A stretch of 64,000 bases of DNA. It comes from Streptomyces sp. NBC_00287 (GTDB lineage: Bacteria > Actinomycetota > Actinomycetes > Streptomycetales > Streptomycetaceae). The stretch spans positions 4,526,001 to 4,590,000 of the forward strand of contig NZ_CP108053.1 of NCBI RefSeq assembly GCF_036173105.1, in the 5' to 3' direction. The notes under the pieces are model-generated. The model worked only from the letters and a program-made list of their open reading frames with translations, had not been told where the DNA came from and searched no databases. Positions 1 through 8,092 of the stretch are shown piece after piece; the stretch's first letter is position 1, and the number at the start of each line of letters is the position of its first letter. A program made the position numbers and the translations under genes.

Positions 1-566
1 TCGACCGTGGTCGTGACCCACTCGTCCGGCACGGTCCTCATGCCCTTGCCCGCCTCCGCGAACTCACCCAGCGCCCAGACCGCCGAGTGCGGATGCGTGG
101 CCAGATACAGCGCACGCGGCTGCCAGGGCTCGCCGGCCTCGGGATACAGCCGCTCAAGTCCCGCCGCCTGCACCGCCAGCACGGTCACGCGGTGGGTGTG
201 CACATGGTCCTCATGGCCGGTGAGACCGCCGTACGCGTCATGGGTGACGACTATGTCCGGGCGGAACTCCCTCAGCTGCGCCACCAGCCGGCCGACGGCC
301 CCGTCCAGCGGGGCGTCGCACAGCCGTGGGCTGCCGGGGGCCGACTCCGGGACCCGGGAGTCGGCGTAGCCGAGCATCCGGGGTTTCTCGGAGGTGCCGA
401 GTATCCGCAGGGCTTCGGCGAGCTCGGCAGCCCGGTGGGTGCCCTCGGCCCAGGTGGCCGTCACCACCGCCGTACGAGAGCCCTCGGCGGCGTTTCTGGC
501 CAGCACCCCGCCCGAGAACAGCGACTCGTCGTCAGGGTGCCCGAACACGGCGAGCAGACTCGGCAT
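1..566 (-). CDS. PIG-L (LmbE-like) deacetylase, 3' end cut by window edge
   Basis: This gene encodes a PIG-L/LmbE-family zinc-dependent N-acetyl-sugar deacetylase; relatives act on GlcNAc conjugates such as mycothiol or glycopeptide intermediates. The start is the ATG at 566, preceded by a strong GGAGGTGG ribosome site. Residues 9-13 read HPDDE, the family metal/catalytic motif, and a second metal motif GHEDH lies near residue 123. About 188 residues are visible; the C-terminus runs off the left edge. It lies 23 bp downstream of the short-chain dehydrogenase stop on the same strand, so the two probably form an operon. The substrate cannot be told from the sequence. Confidence 0.88.
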   Translation of the reverse strand, partial: MPSLLAVFGHPDDESLFSGGVLARNAAEGSRTAVVTATWAEGTHRAAELAEALRILGTSEKPRMLGYADSRVPESAPGSPRLCDAPLDGAVGRLVAQLREFRPDIVVTHDAYGGLTGHEDHVHTHRVTVLAVQAAGLERLYPEAGEPWQPRALYLATHPHSAVWALGEFAEAGKGMRTVPDEWVTTTV

Positions 567-589
567 CGATCGACCACCTCCGGAGGAAC

Positions 590-1495
590 TCAGGCCACCT
601 GAACCTCCAACGGGCAGACCACGCCCGTAAGTTCCTCCGACACCGTCCACAGTCGCCGGGCCGTCGCCGGATCGCTCGCCGCCCGGGATCGGCTCACCAG
701 CGTGGGGCCGCCCCGCCACTCGCCCCAGCCGTCGGGGCCGACATAGCCGGCGCCGGGCAGGTCCTGGGTGGCCGCGTACAGGGTGGGCAGGGCGCCCGCC
801 CGGTCGCTCTGGGCCAGGAACCTGTTGCCGAACCGCATCCCCACCCGGTCCAGCGGACTCGCCGCGTGGCTCTGGAGGTTGGTGGCCGAGTAGCCGGGGT
901 GGGCCGCCAGGGCGCGGACGCGGGAGCCGGACTCGGTCAGCCGGCGCTGGAGTTCCAGGGTGAACAGCAGGTTCGCCAGCTTGGACTGGGCGTAGGCACC
1001 GCGCGGGGTGTAGTTCGCGTCCATGTTGAGGTCGTCGAAGCGGATCGTCGCGTCGCCCCAGCGGTGGGCGGCCGAGGCGACCGTGACGACGCGGTCGGTG
1101 ATGTGCGGCAGGAGCAGGTTCGTCAGGGCGAAGTGCCCGAGGTGGTTGGTGCCGAACTGCATTTCGAAGCCGTCCTTGGTCCGCTGCCGCGGGAGCATCA
1201 TCACGCCCGCGTTGTTGATCAGCAGATCCAGCGGGCGGTCCCAGCCGGCCGCGAACTCCCGTACGGACGCCAGGTCGGCCAGGTCAAGGCGCCGCACCTC
1301 GGTGCTGCCGGACACGGTCGCGGCAGCGGCCCGGCCGCGCTCGGGATCCCGTACGGCGAAGACGACATGCGCGCCCGCTCCGGCCAGCGCGTGGGCGGCG
1401 GTGAGTCCGATGCCGCTGTTGGCACCGGTGACGACGGCCGTGCGGCCGCTGAGATCGGGGAGATCGGTCGCGTTCCACTTCTGCGTCTGGGTCAT
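590..1495 (-). CDS. Short-chain dehydrogenase/reductase (SDR)
   Basis: This is a 301-residue NAD(P)-dependent oxidoreductase of the SDR superfamily. The Rossmann nucleotide motif TGANSGIG is near residue 23, NNAG is near residue 94, and an active-site serine (VASAAH) precedes YAQSK, giving a complete Ser-Tyr-Lys set. The length fits the WW-oxidoreductase/protochlorophyllide-reductase-like SDRs. It is first in a likely two-gene operon with the PIG-L gene and is divergent from a TetR regulator across a 97-bp gap containing repeat sequences. Control by that TetR protein is an inference from this arrangement. The substrate is unknown. Confidence 0.9.
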   Translation of the reverse strand: MTQTQKWNATDLPDLSGRTAVVTGANSGIGLTAAHALAGAGAHVVFAVRDPERGRAAAATVSGSTEVRRLDLADLASVREFAAGWDRPLDLLINNAGVMMLPRQRTKDGFEMQFGTNHLGHFALTNLLLPHITDRVVTVASAAHRWGDATIRFDDLNMDANYTPRGAYAQSKLANLLFTLELQRRLTESGSRVRALAAHPGYSATNLQSHAASPLDRVGMRFGNRFLAQSDRAGALPTLYAATQDLPGAGYVGPDGWGEWRGGPTLVSRSRAASDPATARRLWTVSEELTGVVCPLEVQVA

Positions 1496-1513
1496 ACCCC
1501 GAATGTAGGCGCC

Positions 1514-1541
1514 GACAACAATGCTGTCAACGACAACAATG
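1514..1541. promoter_or_regulatory. Candidate TetR operator: direct repeats plus small palindrome
   Basis: GACAACAATG occurs at 1514-1523 and again at 1532-1541, with an 18-bp period. Between them TGTC-AAC-GACA forms an inverted repeat at 1525-1535. The elements sit in the divergent gap between the SDR and TetR genes, the usual place for an autoregulatory operator. The function is inferred from position and symmetry only. Confidence 0.4.
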
Positions 1542-1592
1542 ATGGCGACGCCAACAAAGCTGACGCCGTCAACATCGGGCTACGATGTGCCC

Positions 1593-2186
1593 ATGCCCGA
1601 GAGCCGCCCCTACCACCACGGAGACCTGCGCTCCACCCTCCTGGCCGGCGCCGAGCGCACCCTGCGGACCAAGGGCGCCGGCGCGCTCTCGCTGCGCGAA
1701 CTGGCCCGCGAGGCCGGCGTCAGCCACGCCGCGCCCGGCCGCCACTTCAAGGACAAGCAGGCCCTGCTCAACGCGCTCGCCCTGGCCGGTTACGACCGTC
1801 TGGAGCAGGCCCTCCGGGCCGCCGACGACCCCGACCTCCCCCTCGAACCGCGGCTCACCGCCCTGGCCCGGGCCTATCTCCGCTTCGCGCTCGACAACGG
1901 CGAGCTGCTGGAGCTGATGTACGCCCGCAAGCACGAACCCGACGCCTACGAGCAGATGGCCTCGGCCATCGACCGCACGGTCGGCTCACTGGAACGGGTC
2001 ATGGCCGACGCCCAGCGGCGGGGCGAGATCATCGAGGCCGACCCCGCCCAGCTCACGCTTCTCACCGGCGCGACCCTGCACGGCATGGCCGCCTTCGCGG
2101 CCGGCGGCATGCTCGAACCCGAGGCGGCCCTGGCGGGCATCGAGGAACTCGTCCACACCCTCCTGCACGGCCTGAGGCCCCGCTGA
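1593..2186 (+). CDS. TetR/AcrR-family transcriptional regulator
   Basis: This 197-residue one-component repressor has an N-terminal helix-turn-helix of TetR type (residues about 10-57: YHHGDLRSTLLAGAERTL, then LSLRELAREAGVSHAAPGRHF with FKDKQALL). A ligand-binding domain follows. The start is the ATG at 1593, the first methionine before the conserved YHHGDL segment; the reading frame stays open upstream but the extra sequence is low complexity. It is divergent from the SDR/PIG-L operon and probably represses it and itself. The ligand is unknown. Confidence 0.9.
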   Translation: MPESRPYHHGDLRSTLLAGAERTLRTKGAGALSLRELAREAGVSHAAPGRHFKDKQALLNALALAGYDRLEQALRAADDPDLPLEPRLTALARAYLRFALDNGELLELMYARKHEPDAYEQMASAIDRTVGSLERVMADAQRRGEIIEADPAQLTLLTGATLHGMAAFAAGGMLEPEAALAGIEELVHTLLHGLRPR

Positions 2187-2476
2187 CGCCCGACCAGAAG
2201 GGCGTAGCCTTCAGTAGCCTTCACTCGGAGAACGTGTGCCCGTAAGAACGGACAACGACGGAACCACACAACAGGTTCCGCTCCGACTTCATTGCCCGGC
2301 GTAACCAGCCGTGATACACAGAGTGACGATACGACTCCGGACAAGGCGTTCGTACGAAACCCGCCAATCAATGACGCCAAGTCGACATACGACGGCGACA
2401 TTGTCGGCGAGAATGAGGCCTGACCTCTGCGCCCACGCAGGGGATACGGAACTACCCACCAGGGGCGGTGACTTAC

Positions 2477-2785
2477 ATGCTCTTTGCGGCCGACGAGGGA
2501 GACATCAACACCATCATCGGGGGGATCGCTCCGGACTGGGGCCCCTTCGGCAGCCTGGGCAACGAGGCGAAGGTGATGATCGAGGTGGTGATGGCGGTGG
2601 CCATCCTGCTGTGCCTCGGCATCGCCATCTGGGGTGCGGCCAAACAGCGCATCGGCGCCACCGCCCTCCGGGACACCTTCAGCGCGGAGCAGGGCAAGGG
2701 CCTCATCATCGCGGGCCTGACCGGCGTCTTCATCATCGGATCGCTCGGCACGCTCTTCACCATCGTGTACGGCATGGCCGTGTAG
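2477..2785 (+). CDS. Small two-TM membrane protein, pilin-like, first gene of T4SS-like cluster
   Basis: This 102-residue protein has two hydrophobic segments (about residues 33-54 and 75-99) separated by a short charged loop, and an N-terminus rich in Asp/Glu. Size and topology resemble VirB2/TrbC-type pilin subunits or the small membrane subunits of Gram-positive conjugation systems. That assignment comes from its place directly before VirB8-, VirB6-, VirB4- and VirD4-like genes. The start is ambiguous: ATG at 2477 is used here, but an in-frame GTG at 2468 would add three residues. The 290-bp upstream gap shows only a short palindrome (CGACA-T-TGTCG at 2396-2406). Confidence 0.7.
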   Translation: MLFAADEGDINTIIGGIAPDWGPFGSLGNEAKVMIEVVMAVAILLCLGIAIWGAAKQRIGATALRDTFSAEQGKGLIIAGLTGVFIIGSLGTLFTIVYGMAV

Positions 2786-2973
2786 CCGCGCCCACTCGTC
2801 CCCTCCGGGCACGCCCGGTCCGGCCCCCGTCCCTCCCACCCGCCCGTCGTGCCCACCGGCTGAGGTTGCGTTTCCCTGATGTCGAGTCACCACACCGCGC
2901 CCGCGCGGGAACCAGCACGGCTACCGTCGTACTCCAACGGCTTCCAGTACGGCGGTAAGGGGGCGTACGCGGC

Positions 2974-3783
2974 ATGAGTCTCGGAGACGAGCGGGAGGCC
3001 TCCGGCGGTTACGGAGGCACGGGCCAGACCCGCACGCGACTGCCGGAGGGCGGCGGCGACGTATACGGAGGCGCACGGCGGAGCGGCCGCTCGTCGTCCC
3101 GGAGCCTGGTGACGGTGGTCGGCGTGGTGGTCCTCCTGATTGCGGCAATCGCGTTCGCCAACCGTGGAGGAGACGATTCCTCATCGAGCGACGAGGCGAC
3201 CGACAAGCCGCAGGCGGCGCCTACGGCGGCGAGCGGGGAGCGGCCGGTGGAGGCGGGGTTCGCGCGGGATGAGCAGGGGGCGGAGAGTGCGGCGGCCAAC
3301 TATGCGGTGACGCTGGTCTCGGCCGACATGCTCAAGCCGGCCCGGCGCACCGAGATCGTGCGGCAGGTTTTCGTCACCGACAAGCAGGCGGAGTTGGAGG
3401 ACAAGTTCAACGCCGCCTACTCCCAGGAGTTCCTGAGCAACCTCGGCCTCGACGAGAACGGCAACGCCACGGGCGGCAACACCTACGTCTCCCGCACCAT
3501 GCCGATCGGCACCAAGGTCACGAGCTACTCGGACACCGCGGCGACCGTCGAGGTCTGGTGCACCGGCGTGTTCGGCACAGCCGGGGAGGGCTCCACCGAC
3601 CCGGTCAGCAGCGACTGGTTCACCATGACCCTCCAGCTGCGCTGGGCGGACAGCGACTGGAAGGTCGACAGCTTCGCCCAGAAGGACGGACCCGCACCCG
3701 TCCCCGGGGACAACAAGGCGTCCAGCGCCGACGAGATGGCCAAGGCCGTCGAGGAGTACGGAGGGTTCACGTATGCCCGGTAG
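2974..3783 (+). CDS. Single-pass membrane protein, VirB8/TcpC-like
   Basis: This 269-residue protein has a polar Gly-rich cytoplasmic N-terminus, one transmembrane helix at about residues 45-62 (LVTVVGVVVLLIAAIAF), and an extracytoplasmic domain of about 180 residues. The arrangement resembles TcpC/VirB8 proteins, the bitopic core of Gram-positive type IV secretion channels, whose soluble part folds as NTF2-like domains. The C-terminal segment with paired Trp residues (WFTMTLQLRWADSDWKVDSF) fits such a domain. It overlaps the next gene by 11 bp, implying coupled translation. The family assignment rests on architecture and context. Confidence 0.75.
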   Translation: MSLGDEREASGGYGGTGQTRTRLPEGGGDVYGGARRSGRSSSRSLVTVVGVVVLLIAAIAFANRGGDDSSSSDEATDKPQAAPTAASGERPVEAGFARDEQGAESAAANYAVTLVSADMLKPARRTEIVRQVFVTDKQAELEDKFNAAYSQEFLSNLGLDENGNATGGNTYVSRTMPIGTKVTSYSDTAATVEVWCTGVFGTAGEGSTDPVSSDWFTMTLQLRWADSDWKVDSFAQKDGPAPVPGDNKASSADEMAKAVEEYGGFTYAR

Positions 3784-5101
3784 CCCGCGCCGCGTCCTCA
3801 AGGTCGCCGCCGCCGTCACCGCCGTACAGACCACGGCTGTACTGCTCGCCACGCGTGCCGTCGCCGCACCCACGCCCTCTCCGACGCCCTCGGACGACAA
3901 CTGCGACCTCATCGTCGGCCCCGCCAAGGACTACTGCGAAAGCGACAACGGCTCGGGCGGCTCCGGCGGATCCACCACCCTGGACCCCACCTCCACCCTC
4001 GACCCCCTCTCCTCCCTCGCCAAGGGCTGTGCCGATGCCGCCGCATGGACCGTCGAGAAGCTCAGTGAGGCCGTAAAAGACACCGCGAACGTCGACTTCA
4101 CCAACCCCAAGTTCCTTCAGCAGTACGCCGTCGTGTTCGCGGCCTCGACCATCCTCACCCTCCTGCTGTGGCTGCTGGCGGTAGCCAAGCGAGCCGTGCG
4201 CGGCGTACCGCTCACCACCGCCATCGGCGAAGCGATCGGGTTTCTCTGGCTGACCGTGCTCGCGTCCGCCTTCACCCCGCTGATCCTCTACACGGTCGTC
4301 TCCGCCACCGACGGCGTCTCCGAGGTCCTCGCGAAGACGACGGGCGATCAGACCGACGCCTTCTTCGGCACCTTCTCCGGCGCCCTGGAGAAGGGCGAGG
4401 ACATCGGCGGCGGACCGATCATGCTGATCGTCGTCTCCCTGGTCAGCATCCTCGCCGCCGGAGTCCTCTGGCTGGAGCTCGTCATCCGCGCCGCCCTGCT
4501 CTACGTCGGCGCCCTCCTCGGCACCGTCGTCTACGCGGGCCTGGTCGACAAGAACCTGTGGGGACACGTCCGCCGCTGGGCCGGCATCATGATCGCCGTC
4601 ATTCTGGTGAAGCCGGTCATTGTCATCGTCCTCGGGCTCGCCGGTGCCCTGTCCACCGACGAAGGCCCCGACGCCTTCTCCGCCGTAGTCTCCGGCCTCG
4701 CCATCATCCTGCTCGCCATCTTCGCCTCGGCGATGATCTACCGCTTCGTCCCAGGCTTCGGCGACGAGATCGCCGGCTCCCGCAGCAACCGCATCATGCA
4801 GGGCGCCGAGAGCAAGGCCGCCGCAGTCATCAGCTCCCCCGCAACCCTGGTCGCCCAGGGCATCAAGACCCACAGCTCCCGCGCCGACAACAACGGCCAG
4901 GCCGCCGGAGGCAACAGCGCCCGCCCCGCCAACCAGACCGCCGGCGGAGTCGCCGCGCACAGCTCCCGCCCCACGAACGGAGGCGGCGGAACTGTCCCCT
5001 CCGCCGCACCCGTGCCCCGGTCCGGCAGCGCGGTGAACACGCCCCACGCCAGCAACACCCGCAACAGCAGTACCAACAGCACGGGAGGTGAAGGGCGTTG
5101 A
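3773..5101 (+). CDS. Polytopic membrane protein, VirB6/TrbL-like
   Basis: This 442-residue protein begins with a cleavable-looking signal peptide (hydrophobic core, then LATRAVA before APTPSP). After a Gly/Ser/Thr-rich spacer come about five or six transmembrane helices (residues about 107-325). The last 100 residues are an Asn/Ser/Ala-rich disordered tail. This is typical of VirB6/TrbL and Tn916 ORF15-type channel components. The start at 3773 overlaps the preceding stop. The stop overlaps the following TTG start as TTGA, so this set of genes is translationally coupled. Confidence 0.78.
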   Translation: MPGSPRRVLKVAAAVTAVQTTAVLLATRAVAAPTPSPTPSDDNCDLIVGPAKDYCESDNGSGGSGGSTTLDPTSTLDPLSSLAKGCADAAAWTVEKLSEAVKDTANVDFTNPKFLQQYAVVFAASTILTLLLWLLAVAKRAVRGVPLTTAIGEAIGFLWLTVLASAFTPLILYTVVSATDGVSEVLAKTTGDQTDAFFGTFSGALEKGEDIGGGPIMLIVVSLVSILAAGVLWLELVIRAALLYVGALLGTVVYAGLVDKNLWGHVRRWAGIMIAVILVKPVIVIVLGLAGALSTDEGPDAFSAVVSGLAIILLAIFASAMIYRFVPGFGDEIAGSRSNRIMQGAESKAAAVISSPATLVAQGIKTHSSRADNNGQAAGGNSARPANQTAGGVAAHSSRPTNGGGGTVPSAAPVPRSGSAVNTPHASNTRNSSTNSTGGEGR

Positions 5102-6657
5102 CGACCGAGTCCCACGTGTCCCATCCGGTCACGCCCCGCCGTACATATCTGATCGGCCGCGCCCGGCCGAACGCGATCGTCGGCCGGAATCGTGAAACCG
5201 GCGAGATCGCGCTGATCATCGCGGGCGCGTTCCTCGGCATGATGTGCGGGCTCCTCGTCCCCGTCCTCACCCTGCGCATCGTGCTGCTCATGGGCTTCCC
5301 GATGCTGGCGCTGGCCGCGGTCTACGTGCCGTACAAGCGCCGGACGTTCTACAAGTGGTTCGAGATCAACCGCAGCTTCAAGCGCAGCCTGCGCCAGGGA
5401 ACCGTCTACCGCTCGGCGGTGATGGAGGCGGGCGTCCGGATCGACGGGCGCGAGGTCGAGGTCGGCCCGCCGCCCGGCATCGGCCGGATCACCTGGCTCG
5501 CCGCCCCGTTCGGGCCCGACGAGATCGCCGTACTGCTGCACGCGGACCGCAGGACGGTGACCGCCGCCATCGAGATCGAGGGCCCGGGCGTCGGTCTGCG
5601 TGACTCCGAGGACCAGGAAGCCCTCGTCGACCGCTTCGGCACGCTGCTCAAGCACGTGGCCAACGGCGACGGCTTCGTCACCCGTCTCCAGATGCTCGCC
5701 CGCACCCTCCCCGCCGACCCCGACGCCCACGCCAAGGACGTCGCCGTACGCGGGGACGAGAAGGCACTGCCATGGCTGCAGCAGTCGTACGACCAATTGC
5801 AGTCGATGGTGTCGACCAGCAGTGAGCAGCACCGGGCGTATCTCGTCGCCTGTATGCACTACACGCGCGAACTGGCCGCCGAGGGGCACGCCATGGCGCG
5901 GGCCGCGCGGCCGCAGCAAGGGCGGAAGGTCGACAAGGACGCCGGGCTGGCTGTCGTCATGGCGCGTGAGCTGACCGATATCTGCTCGCGGCTCCAGGAG
6001 GCGGACATCCGGGTGCGGCAGCCGCTCGGTCAGGGGCGGCTCGCCTCCCTCATCCACTCCATGTACGACCCCGACCACCCGATCGACCACATCCAGGCGA
6101 TGACGAAACGTAATGCCTGGCCGGCCGAGCTCGACGCCATGGAGCCCACCTACCTCCAGGCCAAGACCCGGGAGTCCTCCACTCGCGCGCCCTGGTGCCA
6201 TGCCACGGCCTGGGTGAAGGAGTGGCCGATGACGCCCGTCGGCGTCAACTTCCTGGCCCCGCTGCTCGTCCACACCCCGGACGTCATCCGCACGGTCGCC
6301 GTCACGATGGACCTCGAACCCACCGAGATCGCCATCGAGCGCATGCTGACGGAGAAGACGAACGACGAGGCGGAGGCCTCCCGCGCGGCCAAGATGAACC
6401 GGACCGTCGACCCGCGTGACGTCGCCGCCCACAACCGCCTCGACCAGCGCGGAGAGGATCTCGCGAGCGGCGCGGCGGGCGTGAACCTCGTCGGTTACAT
6501 CACGGTCTCCTCCCGCAACCCGGAGGCCCTGGCCCGCGACAAGCGGACCATCCGGGCGTCGGCCGGGAAGTCGTACCTGAAGCTGGAGTGGTGCGACCGC
6601 GAGCACCATCGCGCCTTCGTGAATACGCTCCCGTTCGCCACCGGCATTCGAAGGTAG
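5098..6657 (+). CDS. SCO6880-family T4SS-like membrane protein
   Basis: This 519-residue protein carries two adjacent transmembrane helices near the N-terminus (about residues 37-58 and 61-78), followed by a long soluble domain without a P-loop. I recall this family by the name SCO6880-family. Its N-terminus is PrgI-like, and the rest resembles the N-terminal half of VirB4 proteins, split here from the ATPase domain encoded by the next gene. The TTG start at 5098 is chosen because GGGAGG lies nine bases upstream and overlaps the VirB6-like stop codon (TTGA). The presumed role is anchoring the VirB4-type ATPase to the membrane channel. Confidence 0.8.
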   Translation: MTTESHVSHPVTPRRTYLIGRARPNAIVGRNRETGEIALIIAGAFLGMMCGLLVPVLTLRIVLLMGFPMLALAAVYVPYKRRTFYKWFEINRSFKRSLRQGTVYRSAVMEAGVRIDGREVEVGPPPGIGRITWLAAPFGPDEIAVLLHADRRTVTAAIEIEGPGVGLRDSEDQEALVDRFGTLLKHVANGDGFVTRLQMLARTLPADPDAHAKDVAVRGDEKALPWLQQSYDQLQSMVSTSSEQHRAYLVACMHYTRELAAEGHAMARAARPQQGRKVDKDAGLAVVMARELTDICSRLQEADIRVRQPLGQGRLASLIHSMYDPDHPIDHIQAMTKRNAWPAELDAMEPTYLQAKTRESSTRAPWCHATAWVKEWPMTPVGVNFLAPLLVHTPDVIRTVAVTMDLEPTEIAIERMLTEKTNDEAEASRAAKMNRTVDPRDVAAHNRLDQRGEDLASGAAGVNLVGYITVSSRNPEALARDKRTIRASAGKSYLKLEWCDREHHRAFVNTLPFATGIRR

Positions 6658-6666
6658 GGCCGCCGC

Positions 6667-8079
6667 ATGCGGGATCCGATGTCCATCCTCACCGACGCCT
6701 TCACCTCGTTCCTCTTCGGCAAGGTCGAGACGACCCGGCTGCCCGTGCGCACCTCGACCGGGCAGGCCCAGGCCGTCTATCTCCCCACGGCCGCGCCCGG
6801 CCTCGGCGACTCGGGCGTCATCATCGGCCGCGAGGTCTACTCCGGGAAGGGCTATATCTACGACCCCTTCCAGCTGTACGGCCAACAGCTCCCGGCTCCG
6901 CACTGGCTCGTCCTCGGCGAGTCCGGCAACGGCAAGTCGGCGCTGGAGAAGACGTACGTCCTACGGCAGTTGCGCTTCCGCGACCGGCAGGTCGTCGTAC
7001 TGGACGCGCAGGGCGAGGACGGCGTCGGCGAATGGAACCTGATCGCGCAGGAGCTGGGGATAACTCCTATCCGGCTGGACCCGATGGCCGCCCTGGACAT
7101 GGGGATCCGGCTCAACCCGCTCGACCCGGCGATCACGACGACCGGGCAGCTCGCCCTGCTCCGGACCATCATCGAGGTCGCGCTGGGCCACGGCCTCGAC
7201 GAACGCTCCGGCTTCGCGCTCAAGGTCGCGCACGCCTACGTCAACGAGACCATCGTGGAACGCCAGCCGGTCCTGACCGACATCGTCGAGCAGCTACGGC
7301 ATCCCGAACCGGAGTCGGCCGAGGCGATGAACGTCGACATAGACGATGTACGGGCCTGGGGACTCGATGTCGCCCTGGTCCTGGACCGGCTGGTCGACGG
7401 TGACCTGCGCGGCATGTTCGATGGCCCGACGACGGTCGGCATCGACCTCGACGCGCCGCTGATCGTCTTCGACCTGTCCCACATCGACCGCAACTCCATC
7501 GCCATGCCGATCCTGATGGCGATCGTCGGAGTCTGGCTGGAGCACACCTGGATCCGCCCCGACCGGAAGAAGCGCATCTTCCTGGTCGAGGAGGCCTGGC
7601 ACATCATCAACAGCCCCTTCGTGGCCCAGCTCTTCCAGCGGCTGCTGAAGTTCGGGCGGCGGCTGGGTCTGTCCTTCGTCGCGGTCGTCCACCATCTGTC
7701 CGACGTGGTGGACGGGGCGGCGGCGAAGGAGGCGGCGGCCATCCTGAAGATGGCGTCGACCAGGACGATCTACGCCCAGAAGGCGGACGAGGCGAGGGCG
7801 ACGGGCCGGGTGCTCGGGCTGCCCAGGTGGGCGGTGGAGATCATCCCCAGCCTCACCCCCGGTATCGCCGTCTGGGATGTCAACGGCAATGTCCAGGTGG
7901 TCAAACACCTGGTAACCGAGACCGAACGCCCGCTGGTCTTCACCGACCGCGCGATGACCGAATCCTCGAGCGACCACTTGAGCGACGACGCGCTGCGCGC
8001 CGCCGAGCTGGAGGCCGAGGAGCGGGCGGCGGCCTTCGTGGAACAGCACCTCGGCGACTCCGAGTCGACGGTGGCGTAA
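6667..8079 (+). CDS. VirB4-like ATPase of the T4SS-like cluster
   Basis: This 470-residue P-loop ATPase has Walker A GESGNGKS at residues 84-91. A Walker B-type strand RIFLVEEAWH lies near residue 303, with the Glu pair and the following Trp typical of VirB4/TraC ATPases. Further conserved segments FGRRLGLSF and ATGRVLGLP follow. It probably energises a secretion or DNA-transfer channel together with the preceding membrane proteins. The start could instead be the ATG at 6679 (MSILTD). The gene follows the SCO6880-family gene after a 9-bp gap. The C-terminal 45 residues are acidic and predicted helical. Confidence 0.88.
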   Translation: MRDPMSILTDAFTSFLFGKVETTRLPVRTSTGQAQAVYLPTAAPGLGDSGVIIGREVYSGKGYIYDPFQLYGQQLPAPHWLVLGESGNGKSALEKTYVLRQLRFRDRQVVVLDAQGEDGVGEWNLIAQELGITPIRLDPMAALDMGIRLNPLDPAITTTGQLALLRTIIEVALGHGLDERSGFALKVAHAYVNETIVERQPVLTDIVEQLRHPEPESAEAMNVDIDDVRAWGLDVALVLDRLVDGDLRGMFDGPTTVGIDLDAPLIVFDLSHIDRNSIAMPILMAIVGVWLEHTWIRPDRKKRIFLVEEAWHIINSPFVAQLFQRLLKFGRRLGLSFVAVVHHLSDVVDGAAAKEAAAILKMASTRTIYAQKADEARATGRVLGLPRWAVEIIPSLTPGIAVWDVNGNVQVVKHLVTETERPLVFTDRAMTESSSDHLSDDALRAAELEAEERAAAFVEQHLGDSESTVA

Positions 8080-8092
8080 AGGGGGCGACGGC

